From Xestospongia muta (lineage: Eukaryota > Porifera > Demospongiae > Haplosclerida > Petrosiidae), in assembly GCA_963693285.1 (NCBI GenBank), contig OY848920.1, forward strand, positions 8,778,954 to 8,842,953: a DNA stretch of 64,000 nucleotides. The letters are read 5' to 3'. Made by a program: the position numbers and the translations under genes. Below, one piece after another: positions 11,301 through 23,738 of the stretch (its first letter is position 1; each line of letters opens with the position of its first letter). The notes under the pieces are model-generated. The model had not been told where the DNA came from and searched no databases. It saw only the letters and a list, made by a program, of their open reading frames with translations.

Positions 11301-14098
11301 CTGAATAACATAAGGTACTCATTGTCTTAATAAATTAATAAAGTGTAATTACACATCACAACTCATCATTTACTATTCCTATTGAATTATTGATTACAGC
11401 TGCTGAATAACATTAATAATTGCATTTACTAAATCTATTAAGTATTAAAGTAGATGGTTTGGTATCACATAATGAACTAAATATTTTAACTTTGCTCTTG
11501 TTAAGCTGTTTGTCCTTCTACGACAACTGTCATACCTTCTCATTCTGGAAGAGAAGATTTTGAAATTACTCTCTTTTGGCCTGAAACTAATGTAAAAGAA
11601 GAAGCCGTAATTAAATGTCCTTGTGGAAATGGCAGTTCTGGTGGAGAGATACTGAAAGCTAATCGATATTGTGGAGAAGATGCTGAGTGGTCTCAAGCAA
11701 ATATAGCAGCTTGTAATTTTAGTGACCTGGCAAGGGAAATATGTCACCTAAGAGAGGTTTTTTGACACTATTGTTATAGTTGATTTGTAAATTCTTCATA
11801 GGATCCTGTAGCTCATAAAGTGACCAAATTGGATAACCTTACCAGTAACAGCGACCTATTAGGGTCTACTGAAGTGACTGCATGTGTGAGTGTGCTCTTG
11901 ACAGTTACTAAAAGTGCATTAGAGAACCTTACAGTAAGACGTCCTTTCAGTGACTATCACATATTAATTAAATGCTTTGTAGTTAATTACAACGTTTCTG
12001 GATGTAGTCGACAATCTTTTAGATGTCAATCAAAACATTTTACGGGACAGTCAAGAATCTTCTAACACATCAGCCCAGTACGTTTATTATAAAATTATAT
12101 GTCAGTAATATTAATGACATACTTTGTAGGATACTAGAAGCTATTGATTCAATTGTGGCAAATGCACCAATTACAAATCTATCTGAACCTGTTGTATTCT
12201 CTCAGAAGTCGTTTGCTGTATCTGTGGAAGAAGTAAACATTGATAATTTTAAACAGTCTGGCCATACATTCAGTGTAAATTCTGAATATTTCTCTAATGA
12301 AAACCTGAGTCTAACTTTCAATGATTTTGTGTTTGGGCCAACTAAGAAAAGACCAACTGCAGCTATCAGTCTTCCCAGAAATTTATTGGATGGACTTTCT
12401 AATATCAATAACAGTACCAGAATTATGTATGCAGTTTTTATCACTGACTCTTTATTTCTGAGGAGACTTAACACCTTACAAAAGGTTGCAAGCATCATTA
12501 TATCTGCTGCTATAGTAGGATCAGCCAGTATTAAGGGACTTAATCCTCCAGTGAATCTTAGCTTTTTGTTAAATCCCGTAAGTAGACATAGAGTTTGTGA
12601 TTAAATGATAGTTTCACTTTAGAGTCTAAATGGAACATCCCCTCAATGCTCATTTTGGAACCAATCATTGGATGGTATGTTTTGTTAACTGAAATGATAA
12701 TAGTTTTATTTCTTTCAATAGATGGTTATGGGAATTGGTCAAATAAAGGATGTCGTAATGTCAACATTACAAACAATAAGACGGAAGTCCTCTGTGAAAG
12801 TAATCATCTCACTAGTTTTGCTATACTACTGGTAATAACATCATTGATTATTATAACATTAATTGATTAACATTAATTAATTAATTGATCTTAGGATGTG
12901 TCTGTTACAATTGAGCCAACAGAAAGAACAGAGCTGACATTGTTCTTGGATACTGTGACTTATATTGGTATTGTTATCTCCCTTGTATGCCTGACAGTAA
13001 CTGTCATATCATATCTTTATACCAAGTAAAGCAATATTGTAGTTTACTTGTCATGTATGTATGCACACTTCAAATTAATAGGACATTACGCACTTCTGAT
13101 CACGGACAACTCCTCCTTAATTTATGCCTTTCTTTAATGGGTCTTTACATAACATTCATTCTTGCTGTTCATAGTCAAGATATCCCAGTTCTTTGTGCAG
13201 CTGTAGGTGCTATGTTGCAGTATTTTTTCTTGGTGACATTTATTGTAATGGCAGCTGAAGCTATCCACCTGTACATGAAGTTTGTAATCGTCCTTGGTAG
13301 GACAATCAATCATTTTGCATTAAAGGCAACCATTTTATCTTGGGGTTAGAGCATGATTTTGTTCATTTAAATTTATATTATCTTTAGTTACTCCATTCTT
13401 TATTGTGTTGTTTTGCTTTGCTCCAAATTACGAAAACTACTTCAGTGATCATTTGTAAGTACATTTAATCTGTTGAGATATAACTTATTGTGTTCCTATA
13501 ATTTTGCAGCTGTCGAGCTTTTAATGTGCCATATTATATCGGTACAATTGCGCCATTTCTGATCATCTATATCTTTAATTGGACAATGTTCTTCATAATA
13601 ATTGGTTCTCTCGTACGAAACAATTTATGTTCAAAGACTATATCAAAAAAAGGCAAAAACAATTCCTTCTTTTATCAACAACTGATCATAGCAATAACAC
13701 TATCTGTGCTGTTTGGTTTAGGATGGGGTGTTGGACTATTTGCTACTCAAGATATCCATACCAATAAGACAGTACAAGATATCCTTGCCGCATTGTTCGT
13801 GGTCTTCACAACCTTCCATGGTCTAGCAATTTTCATAATGCACTGTTTTCGTTCAAAGGAAGTGAGAAACACTTGGAAACGATGCTTTTGTAATGTCACA
13901 GCCAAAGACAATAGTCAATTTACTGAATCAGCACTTTCTCGTAAGTACCAGCAGAAAGGACCTACAATTGAACCAGATAATTTTGGAGATCATGAAAGTC
14001 ATCGCTTTTGTGTAAAAAAGTCTGCAATCCTCTCTATGAATGATGCTCTAATTATAGAGAACAAGAGTGTTGAATTTGCTGAGACAGCATTGTCATAA
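7854..14098 (+). CDS. Cadherin-domain adhesion G-protein-coupled receptor, copy A
   Basis: Nineteen coding exons with consistent phases: 7854-7920, 8126-8196, 8248-8296, 8415-8536, 8940-9105, 9281-9506, 9773-10737, 10860-11093, 11144-11203, 11506-11756, 11802-11933, 11983-12077, 12130-12577, 12623-12674, 12722-12831, 12895-13025, 13082-13344, 13388-13454, 13510-14098; 1,365 residues. Order: signal peptide (1-22), beta-rich N-terminus, four cadherin repeats (about 120-545; motifs LDRET, AVDADEG, GDVNDNFPHF), Ser/Thr stalk (556-653), HRM domain with paired Cys and Trp (654-737), GAIN domain, GPS (963-1016: CSFW, KGCRNV, CESNHLTSFA, autocleavage expected at HL/T), TM1 near 1030-1055, TM2-TM7 to about 1290, and a 75-residue tail. 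Expected at the cell surface, coupling cadherin adhesion to G-protein signalling; ligand unknown. A 24-bp in-frame deletion in repeat 2 separates it from copy B. Confidence 0.92.
8325..8378. repeat. (CT)n microsatellite, intron 3 of copy A
   Basis: A pure CT run lies just before the pyrimidine tract of exon 4. The same intron carries a CT run in copies B and D and in the fragment at 29535. Confidence 0.95.
8541..8937. repeat. 56-bp minisatellite with acceptor-like units, 7 copies (intron 4, copy A)
   Basis: tccttatta recurs at 8545, 8601, 8657, 8713, 8769, 8825 and 8881, an exact 56-bp period. Each unit carries ttatatt(c/t)tacag, a good 3' splice-site sequence, ahead of tatatg. The true acceptor is the last one, tatttttag at 8939. 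Copy B has only about three units. Confidence 0.95.
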
Positions 14099-14780
14099 TT
14101 AATTTGTCATCATCACATGACCAGTTTGTAGATACTGTCATTAGGCCTATTTTATTTTACTTTTAATGTGATTGATACTGTATAATATATAGTCATTTGA
14201 TTGTTCAGATGTTCAAAACTAACCAGTGTGACTTGTTGTACAGGATGTTTGTGACACAAGTAATAATTCCAGGGGACTAGTATTACTCACTATGATGTAG
14301 TAATGTTTATATTTCTCATAGCAAATTTACAATACTTAACTGATGACAAAATTGTATTATTAACTGGTTTTCGATGAAATGTAGCGTCTAGAGTGCACTG
14401 ATGTAATAGAATTCATACATTCCAATGAAAAATTAAGATGTTTAGGTTCCAATGGTTTGGGGTCTGGGGTATAGTATAGTATTAATTACTCATTGAAGTG
14501 TGTGACCATTGTTGGTATTGAATAGTATATGGATTATGGAGAAATGTTTAATGTTTAAGATAGTTATATTCATACTACAATGTAAATGTATATTTAAAAT
14601 AATAGTTTAATAATAATAAATTATGAAAAATGAGCAGGACTTTTCCCGTGGGACTAAAGAATCTGACTTGTTTATACATTCAATGCATCTTTGTATAATG
14701 TAAACTTATATTCCAAAGCAGTTTGTTTAAACATAAAAGTGCAGTTTAATATATTCTAAACTAATTGTGCATTTTACTGC
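14099..14780. other. Intergenic spacer between GPCR copies A and B
   Basis: This holds the 3' end of A, then from about 14205 a duplicate of 7130-7700. No additional gene is seen. The junction near 14200 is the breakpoint of the roughly 7.07-kb tandem duplication (exon 1 starts at 7854 and 14922). Confidence 0.7.
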
Positions 14781-14847
14781 ATATATATATACAGTTTGCA
14801 ACTTTCTTCTGATCTCAAGAATAAAGCAAATATTCAGAGAACTGAAA
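14781..14847 (+). promoter_or_regulatory. TATA-like core promoter and 5' UTR exon of GPCR B
   Basis: An atatatatat tract precedes a leader ending in ctgaaa before gtaagt, matching gene A base for base apart from small changes. Confidence 0.4.
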
Positions 14848-14921
14848 GTAAGTGATACAAAATGTTGACATATAGAATCTTTTAAATTTTAAACATGCAT
14901 CCTTGTCTTTGCTTTTTGTAG

Positions 14922-15393
14922 ATGCAAAACCTTGAAGTGGCTCTGTTTGTTATATTTCTTTTAGTATTGACACATCCACTTACAGATGGTACATATATAT
15001 ATTGTAATAATACCACTTTAGTTTATCTATATATAGCAATGCTCTAGAATACTAAGTATAAGTTAATAACTACATGTATCTATGTATCAAGCTGGGTCTT
15101 GCCTCATGTCTGATCTATTATTAGTACTACATTTGATTATCACAATAACTAGAGTAATATTATATACTGTACTATTTGTGTCTTTTCCTGTAGCAATTCC
15201 AGGTATTATATCTCCTACTCAAGTAACAGTCTCCAATGAAATGACTAATAAGATTGAGTTAACGGTATATATTCAACAGCAATATCATAAAATTCTATTT
15301 TATATTTATATATATAGCTTGGTAGTACCAACGAGGTGGTAAATGTTACTGTCACTAGCTTTTCAAGTAAGTAGTTCACGATCTCTGTTGTCT

Positions 15394-15467
<74 letters not shown>

Positions 15468-18400
15468 TTGAGTATCTGTTGTATTCCCTTTCAGTTGCTC
15501 AAGAAACTGATCCATATCTCTCCAATGCCCTTCTTCCATTTTTAAGTCTCAATGGAACTGAATTTATTGTCAATGTAAGTGCTCCAGCTACAGGGCCTGG
15601 AGGAGTTCATATCATGGTGAGATATCCTTATTATATTCTACAGTATATGCAGCTGCTATATATGTATATTTATGTATTTATCCTTATTATATTCTACAGT
15701 ATATGTGACTGCTATATATGTATATTTATGTATTTATTCTTATTATATTTACAGTATATGTGACTGCTATATATGTATATTTATGTATTTTTAGTTTACT
15801 CTTTATGATGGAGTTGATAATAAATATAGTATTGGTGCTATTTTACTTATTATCACTGAACCCAATCAACCACCTGTTCTTGAGTCAAGTTACTTTTTCA
15901 ATGTGTCTGAGGGTGCAACTAATGGTACTAGCCTTGGCTTCATCACATTTACTGATGAACGTAAGTGAAAAATAAATGCAACTAAAGTCCTACTAAGACA
16001 TGTTATAGAACACTTATATGATACTTCATACTAGCTACAATTGCATTACATTTTAATAAATCAATACATTGAAATCGTTTATTAATTCATATTGTTGTCA
16101 TAGCTACCATTGTCCCTTTTTTTTCAAAACAGAGTCAAACACAGTGACATTCAAGTCCTCAATCCCAACCATATTTAACTTCAAACCTAACTCCAATGAA
16201 CTTGCTGTGGTTAACACTGATACTCTTGACAGAGAAACTAAACCAACTTACACATTTACTGTTAATGCCACTGATGGTGAAGGTCTCTGGTCTACAGCCA
16301 CTGTGATAGTAACATTAAGTGATATTAACGATATTGTACCAGTGATCACTAATCCATTGTAAGTGATAAGTGTCATCAGAAAAGAATTATCTTATACAGT
16401 AGTTCATGTCCTAGTGAAATTGTTTTCTGCTATATATAAAAATTAGATTGAATAATATGCATTGTTTTATTCTGTCCTGTTGCAATTACATGTAGATTAC
16501 ATGTATTTGCATGTATATTTGGTAATTCTAAGGCACAATAAGATAAAGAAACTATATATATGACCTCAAAGGAAACTTATATATCTATATATATACACTT
16601 TTTTAATCTCTTTTATAATCTACAGAGGTGATCTAATGCGCATAATAATTCAATCAACACCTGTTAATTACAGTCTTGTCAATCTCACAGCTGTGGATGC
16701 TGATGAGGGTATTAACCAAGAAGTCTCCTTTTCCCTTGAAGATCCCTTTCTCCCTTTCCAAATCAGTGGTCAAGAGTTAACAGTTAGTGGTACATTAGAA
16801 GCAAAGACTTATAAGGTAGTTGTCGTGGTTACAGATCATGGTACTCCAGCTTTAAGCTCAAATACAACAGTCACTGTACAAGTTGAACCCAACAATGAAT
16901 ACTTTCCAGAATTCCAGTTAACACCTTATGAATTTGAATTCCTTGAAAACAGCAATGGTTCTGTTTTCACATTCAATATCACTGATGGTGATACTGGAGG
17001 GCTGGGGACACCAGGTACTGCTAACATCACTTTACTTCCATCAACGTATTCTTCATCTTTTGAGCTAAGTATAGAACATACATCTTGGGGTACTGTGGGT
17101 AGATTGACAGTCCTCTCACCATTTGATCGTGAAACACTTACCACTTTAAACCTCATTGTACAAGCCTATGATACAGGATATGTAGAATTTCGTAAGACCT
17201 CCGAAACAACTATCATTGTTGTTATTGGTGATGTCAACGACAATTTTCCACATTTCACTAATGACACTTACATTGCTAATGTAGCTGAAAATGCTACCAA
17301 TGGTCACCTGTTCTTTCAAGTTGCAGCAAATGATCAAGATACCGATTTAGACTCTTCTTTAACATTCTCTCTCTTAAACCACAAAGACACATTTGCTATC
17401 AATCCCAGTACTGGATGGATTTATGTGATAGGTACTCTCAATCGAGCCTCCTTCCCAAACTATACTCTTGAGTTACAAGTCAATGATACAGCTGATCACA
17501 CAGACACTGCTAATGTTTATGTGACAGTCACTGAAGTCAAAGAGAATAACATTGATCTTTTGCCATCAAGTATAGTAGTTACCACAGGTAAACTATCTTC
17601 ACCAACTACTACAGGTAAATATTTTGGTAATAAATCATCATCATAATTATGCTTAAAATTGTTTCAATATCCTTACCATTACAGCTTTTCTAATTTTTAT
17701 TGCTAATTTAATTCAGTGAAATTATATCCTCTATATCCTTATTAGCATTAATTACATCTCCTGTACCATCGTTACTGAATACTATTGGTACTACTTCTTC
17801 CACATATATTTTGTTGTCGTCTGACTTGTTGGAGCCATTGTCTTCAGGAGCTAGTAAAACAGAGGTCATGTCATCTTCTTCAAGTCTGCACTCATCTATG
17901 TTAGGTACATATTCATCAACCACAGATACCTCAATAATACAAGTAGCATCTTCTTCTATCTTTACTACGTCGTCTCAAGGTAATATAATCTGTGTATTTA
18001 ATGAAGCTACATTTTACTTTTTCATGCAGTTATTAAAAGTACCAGTACTGTTATGACAACATCAACATTTCCTACTCCTTCTCCAAAAGGTAGTCAGTGT
18101 CTTAATAAATTAATAAAAGTGTAATTACAGATCACAACCCATCTGCAATTAATAATTTAATAATCAATAATAATAATTAATTACAGCTGCTGAATAACAT
18201 AAATAATTGCATTACTAAATCTATTAAGTATTAAAGTAGATGGTTTGGTATCACATAATGAACTAAATATTTTAACTTTGCTCTTGTTAAGCTGTTTGTC
18301 CTCCTACGACAACTGTCATACCTTCTCATTCTGGAAAAGAAGATCTTGAAATTACTCTCTTATGGCCTGAAACTAATGAAGGAGAAGAAGCCGTAATTAA

Positions 18401-21184
18401 ATGTCCTTGTGGAAATGGCAGTTCTGGTGGAGAGATACTGAAAGCTAATCGATATTGTGGAAGAGATGCTGAGTGGTCTCAAGCAAATATAGCAGCTTGT
18501 AATTTTAGTGACCTGGCAAGAGAAATATGTCACCTAAGAGAGGTTTTTGACACTATTGTTATAGTTGATTTGTAAATTCTTCATAGCTTCCTGTAGCTGT
18601 TAAAGTGACCAAATTGGAGAGCCTTACCAGTAACAGCGACCTATTAGGGTCTACTGAAGTGACTGCATGTGTGAGTGTGCTCTTGACAGTTACTAAAAGT
18701 GCATTAGAGGACCTTACAGTAAGACGTCCTTTCAGTGACTATCACATATTAATTGAATGTATTATAGTTAATTACAACGTTTATGGATGTAGTCGACAAC
18801 ATTTTAGATGTCAATCAAAACATTTTACGGGACAGCCAAGAATCTTCTAACACATCAGCCCAGTATGTTTACTATAAAATTATATGTCAGTAATATTAAT
18901 GACATACTTTGTAGGATACTAGAAGCTATTGATTCAATTGTGGCAAATGCACCAATTACAAATCTATCTGAGCCTGTTGTATTCTCTCAGAGGTCGTTTG
19001 CTGTATCTGTGCAAGAAGTAAACATTGAAGATTTTAAACAGTGTGGTCATACATTCAGTGTAAATTCTGAATATTTCTCTAATGAAAACCTGAGTCTAAC
19101 TTTCAATGATTTGGTGTTTGGGCCAACTAACAAAAGACCTACTGCAGCTATCAGTCTTCCCAGAAATTTATTGGATGGACTTTCTAATATCAATAACAGT
19201 ACCAGAATTACATATGCAGTTTTTATCACTGACTCTTTATTTCTGAGGAGATTTAACACCTTACAAAAGGTTGCAAGCATCATTATATCTGCTGCTATAG
19301 TAGGATCAGCCAGTATTAAGGGACTTAATCCTCCAGTGAATCTTAGCTTTTTGTTAAATCCCGTAAGTAGACATAGAGTTTGTGATTAAATGATAGTTTC
19401 ACTTTAGAGTCTAAATGGAACATCCCCTCAATGCTCATTTTGGAACCAATCATTGGATGGTATGTTTTGTTAACTTAAATGATAATAGTTTTATTTCTTT
19501 TAACAGATGGTTATGGGAATTGGTCAAGTAAAGGATGTCGTAATGTCAACATTACAAACAATAAGACGGAGGTCCTCTGTGAAAGTAATCATCTCACTAA
19601 TTTTGCTATACTACTGGTAATAACATCATTGATTATTATAACATTAATTGATAAACATTAATTAATTAATTGATCTTAGGATGTGTCTCTTACAATTGAG
19701 CCAATTGATTATTATAATATTTATCTTGATTGATCTTAGGATGTGTCTCTTACAATTGAGCCAATTGATTATTATAACATTTATCTTGATTGATCATAGA
19801 ATGTATCTGTTAAAATTGAGCCAATTAATCATTATAACATTTATCTTAATTGATCTTAGGATGTGTCTGTTAAAATTGAGCCAATTAATTATTATAACAT
19901 TTATCTTAATTGATCTTAGGATGTGTCTGTTACAATTGAGCCAATTGATTATTATAACATTTATCTTAATTGATCTTAGGATGTATCTGTTACAATTGAG
20001 CCAACAGAAAGAACAGAGCTGACATTGTTCTTGGGTACTGTGACTTATATTGGTATTGTTATCTCCCTTGTATGCCTGACAGTAACTGTCATATCATATC
20101 TTTATACCAAGTAAAGCAATATTATAGTTTTACTTGTCATGTATGTATACACACTTCAAATTAATAGGACATTACGCACTTCTGATCATGGACAACTCCT
20201 CCTTAATTTATGCCTTTCTTTAATGGGTCTTTACATAACATTCATTCTTGCTGTTTATAGTCGAGATATCCCAGTTCTTTGTGCAGCTGTAGGTGCTATG
20301 TTGCAGTATTTTTTCTTGGTGACGTTTATTGTAATGGCAGCTGAAGCTATCCACCTGTACATAAAGTTTGTAATCGTCCTTGGTAGGACGATCAATCATT
20401 TTGTATTAAAGGCAACCATTTTATCTTGGGGTTAGTGCATGATTTTGTTCATTTAAATTTATAATATCTTTAGTTACTCCATTCTTTATTGTGTTGTTTT
20501 GCTTTGCTCCAAATTACGAAAACTACTTCAGTAATCATTTGTAAGTACATTTAATCTGTTGAGATATAACTTATTGTGTTCCTATAATTTTGCAGCTGTC
20601 GAGCTTTTAATGTGCCATATTATATCGGTACAGTTGCGCCATTTCTGATCATCTATATCTTTAATTGGACAATGTTCTTCATAATAATTGGTTCTCTCGT
20701 ACGAAACAATTTATGTTCAAAGACTATATCAAAAAAAGACAAAAACAATTCCTTCTTCTATCAACAACTGATCATAGCAATAACACTGTCTGTGCTGTTT
20801 GGTTTAGGATGGGGTGTTGGACTATTTGCTACTCAAGATATCCATACCAATAAGACAGTACAAGATATCCTTGCCGCATTGTTCGTGGTCTTCACAACCT
20901 TCCATGGTCTAGTAATTTTCATAATGCACTGTTTTCGTTCAAAGGAAGTGAGAAACACTTGGAAACGATGCTTTTGTAATGTCACAGCCAAAGACAATAG
21001 TCAATTTACTGAACCAGGACTTTCTCGTAAGTACCAGCGGAAAGGACCTACAATTGAACCAGATAATTTTGGAGATCGTGAAACTCATCGCTTTTGTGTA
21101 AAAAAGTCTGCAACCCTCTCTATGAATGATGCTCTAATTATAGAGAACAAGAGTGTTGAATTTGCTGAGACAGCATTGTCATAA
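14922..21184 (+). CDS. Cadherin-domain adhesion G-protein-coupled receptor, copy B
   Basis: Exons: 14922-14988, 15194-15264, 15318-15366, 15495-15616, 15795-15960, 16133-16358, 16626-17614, 17746-17979, 18030-18089, 18292-18542, 18587-18718, 18768-18862, 18915-19362, 19408-19459, 19507-19616, 19980-20110, 20168-20430, 20474-20540, 20596-21184; 1,373 residues. Every exon except exon 7 has the same length as in copy A; exon 7 is 24 bp longer and keeps the strand ending NTTVTVQVEPNN of cadherin repeat 2, which A lost. Domain order is as in A: signal peptide, four cadherin repeats, Ser/Thr stalk, HRM, GAIN, GPS (HLTNFA), 7TM and a C-terminal tail ending AETALS. Substitutions between copies are sparse and the frame is intact, so both look functional. 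Its intron 15 carries five extra tandem copies of the exon 16 splice acceptor. Confidence 0.92.
15396..15463. repeat. (CT)n microsatellite, intron 3 of copy B
   Basis: CT run at the same intron position as in copies A and D. Confidence 0.95.
15619..15794. repeat. 56-bp minisatellite, about 3 copies (intron 4, copy B)
   Basis: Same unit as at 8541-8937 with fewer copies, again with ttatatt(c)tacag acceptor-like sequences; the true acceptor is tatttttag at 15794. Confidence 0.9.
19670..19985 (+). repeat. 60-bp tandem repeat of the exon 16 acceptor and exon start (copy B)
   Basis: The block tgatcttag followed by gatgtgtct and ttgagccaat is repeated at 60-bp spacing (19681, 19741, 19801, 19861, 19921) before the genuine exon start at 19980. 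Read in the receptor frame, each extra unit ends in Asp-stop (CTT GAT TGA), so use of an upstream acceptor would truncate the protein before TM1. The hydrophobic open frame in another frame is a by-product. Confidence 0.9.
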
Positions 21185-21911
21185 TTAATTTGTCATCACA
21201 TGACCAGTTTGTAGATACCGTCATTAGGCCTATTTTATTTTACTTTAAATATGATTGGTATAATGTGTATGTTTAATTCTACATATATATATGTTAGTTG
21301 CATTTTTGTAAAAGATTGATAACAGTTTTAAAATCATAGTACAAGATAATCTTGGTGTTCAGATTTATTAATAATGGAGCTACATAAATATATTTAGTGT
21401 TCAGTGTGTGTGTTAAACAATAATTATAGTTACTAAGTGCGCAGCAGGTAAGGGAATCAGGTTAATATTTATGGTGTTGCTACAAAGATAGGGCGTTTGG
21501 ACTGAGCCCCACCCTGATGGAACTTGCTCTTTGCATTTCTTCACTATCCATTTTGCAGTGATATTTTGTAGCTTTCATCTGATCTGATTGGTCAGTATAT
21601 TATTGACTCCTACACCAACATTGTAAGTAATTAACATTCCAGCTGCACAATACATGATTGTAGCCAGTGATCATAGGGTGATGTCTCTTTATACCTTCAG
21701 GAATTTAATATCTTTAAAGCTTATTACAATTATTATTGACCAATGGGTGTGGCTCATCAGGAACTTAATAACTAATATTAAACAATGTATAAATACATCG
21801 TATTCTCGGTGGACCACTCCCCATGACTGATGCGTGGAGCATTATAAATCCCGCTAAAATGTTCGTAACTTTCTACTGGTGGAAGCCCAGTCAGACAATA
21901 TAAAATCTTTG

Positions 21912-21948
<37 letters not shown>

Positions 21949-21972
21949 CATTATTCTTGTAATTAAATAGAA
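21185..21972. repeat. Upstream module R, copy 1 (ahead of SET gene 1)
   Basis: After the 3' end of GPCR B a module begins near 21290 (gttagttgcatttttgtaaaag) and runs through aggttaatattyatgg, cttgctacaaagatagg, gagccccaccctg and tgaccaatgggtgtggct to an (ATT)n run at 21912-21955. Related copies occur at 24410-25310, 25835-26810 and, partly, 34050-34240. It includes CCAAT and CACCC-type boxes and an attataaat element close to the SET genes. Confidence 0.75.
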
Positions 21973-21977
21973 ACATT

Positions 21978-22199
21978 AGTTACCAGATTTGCAAAAGGGA
22001 CTACTTCGAATTCTGTCAAATATTCGTGACCTGATTTGTGAAAAAAACCACTGTTAAAACATAACGAAAAACAGTTTTGCATACATATAGAATGGTTATG
22101 CATATATAGCAACTGTATGTATACAAAACTGTTTTTTGAGATGTTTTTTTTCACGAATCAGGTCTCAAATGTTTTCACACAAGTGCAAATCAGGTCACC
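21978..22199. mobile_element. 222-bp foldback MITE inserted in the SET gene 1 leader
   Basis: SET genes 2 and 3 read aaacattatactg before their ATG; here that string is split by 222 bp. The ends are imperfect inverted repeats: agttaccagatttgc at the left, and ggtgacctgatttgc as the reverse complement of the right end. The insertion is flanked by acatt on both sides (21973-21977, 22200-22204), a 5-bp target duplication. The interior also folds (cgtgacctgatttgtgaaaaaa pairs with the stretch near 22145-22165). Confidence 0.88.
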
Positions 22200-22210
22200 A
22201 CATTATACTG

Positions 22211-22672
22211 ATGTCAAATTGTACTGAAGATCTTCCAAGACTATCCAGATCAGGATTTAGAGTCAAGGTAGAGTTGAGGATGACTCCAGACAAAGGGATT
22301 GGTGTCTTTGCTGCAGAGTTCATTCCAGCCAATACTAGAGTATATGACCATCAGACAATATACTACAATAAAGAAGAAGCCATTGTTTATCTTGTATCTT
22401 TATCAAGTGATGAAGAGAGGAAATGGTGGCTAGATCATGCCTATGGGGATGAAGGGAAAATAGCTATTGAATATGATGATAGTTGTATGATCAATCACTC
22501 AAATAATCCAACAATCGCTGAAAATCCAAATGATGGTCATGAGCATACAACTCGAGATATCTATGAAGGTGAAGAACTGACAGAAGACTATAGAACATAT
22601 GATTATGTCCCGTTTTTGGAGGAACTCCGTGACAAATATGGAGTAATATATTGGTTTATTAATGATGATTGA
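22211..22672 (+). CDS. Small stand-alone SET-domain protein, copy 1
   Basis: A 153-residue intronless protein. SET-family features: GIGVFAAEFIPANTRVYD (SET N-terminal strand, cofactor loop), INHSNNP (NHS motif at the active site) and YEGEELTEDYRTYD (GEEL..DY with the conserved Tyr). This suggests a protein-lysine methyltransferase-type fold; activity and substrate are unknown, and no pre-SET or post-SET cysteine cluster is present. The start is set at 22211 because copies 2 and 3 begin at the equivalent ATG; an in-frame ATG at 22136 lies inside a MITE. AATAAA follows the stop at 22681. Two paralogues lie downstream. Confidence 0.85.
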   Translation: MSNCTEDLPRLSRSGFRVKVELRMTPDKGIGVFAAEFIPANTRVYDHQTIYYNKEEAIVYLVSLSSDEERKWWLDHAYGDEGKIAIEYDDSCMINHSNNPTIAENPNDGHEHTTRDIYEGEELTEDYRTYDYVPFLEELRDKYGVIYWFINDD

Positions 22673-23738
22673 AAGTATTTAATAAAATGTTGGCTTTGTG
22701 ATTGATATTATATTATATTTTTTATATAACAAGTAGATTATAAATCCATATTATTTTTTACTAATTTATTTACTGATAGATATGATGTACCACATACCTC
22801 AATTAATAAATTATAAGCATTTTATAATATTACATAAAATCATGGGGATTTGTAACAAATCTTGATGACAAAACATATACGTTAGTCAAATGGAATGGTT
22901 ACCGGTTACTATAAAATAACAACCTTTTATAGCCAACTTACTCATCAAGATCATATTATATACATACATGCTTACTTTTACATATGTTAGTTGCATTTTT
23001 ATATAAGATTGATAAACTATTATTAAGTTATTGGCTTTACAAGATACAAGAACAAAATATTCTTAACTTCAAGAAAAACCTGAAAAGTTAATATTAGAAG
23101 TACATGAAAATCTTACACCTACTGAAGAAGATGAAATGAAGTCTCACCTTTTTCCTTATCTTCACCTTCAGAAGGGAGTGGAGTTGACCCCTGTCCCTTG
23201 TTGTGCCTGATAATATACAATATCCAAAACCTGTTTAACTGGTATTTTTAACTTTGTGCTTATAACTTGTTATTTACCTGGCTTCTCTTAATGTACTATT
23301 TTTTTACATTTCACTTTTTAAAAGCTTAAAGCTATGCCACCACTTCTTATAAAATTGATGCATAAATTATGAATTTCCAGTTTTGGATTAACTGTTATAT
23401 AAACAGTCTTACGTTGACCCTCTATAATTAGCTAATCATAGCTAGGACAAAGTAAGTCAACAACCAATAGCTGGAGAAAGTTATCCAAATATACTTGTCT
23501 GGAGCACTCGAGTAACTAAAATTTAGATAGAAGGTTGGCCGGAACAAAAGATAATGAAGAGTGTTTAGGTAAGGATTTTTATTTTTTAAGCCCCTGTAAA
23601 ATTAAATATGAAAAACGTATTATAATTAGTAGTGTTGTTTTAGTTTGGTTAAGTTGGACTACTTTATTCTTGGCACTTAAAAGTATAGTTTTATTTTTCA
23701 TTATTAATTTTTAATGGTCTTTTTAGTTTAGCGATGCT
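22673..23738. other. SET tail module, copy 1
   Basis: About 1 kb closely related to 27285-28330 downstream of SET gene 3. It holds the putative C-terminal coding exon at 23073-23210. The rest is AT-rich with no other supported gene, and the homology to the GPCR last exon starts at 23739. Confidence 0.7.
23073..23210 (+). pseudogene. Orphan C-terminal coding exon, copy 1
   Basis: Forty-five codons and a stop follow a weak acceptor (cttcaag). The peptide contains ENLTPTEEDEMKSHLFPYLH and ends TPVPCCA. The copy at 27690-27827 keeps the frame; several of the few differences are synonymous or conservative (Ile/Met, Gly/Glu, His/Pro). No upstream exon was recognised and the family is not known to me. 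It may be the last exon of an unrecognised gene or a duplicated remnant. Confidence 0.4.

Noticed and set aside
15245..15466. Arg/Glu dipeptide proteins across CT tracts (also at 8232, 29384, 40114)
   Set aside because: Translations of simple (CT)n/(GA)n repeats.
19681..20022. 113-codon Leu/Ile-rich frame resembling repeated membrane segments
   Set aside because: Arises from the 60-bp duplicated acceptor in a frame other than that of the receptor.
22136..22210. Upstream ATG as the true start of SET gene 1
   Set aside because: The extension is encoded by a MITE absent from copies 2 and 3; kept only as a finding.
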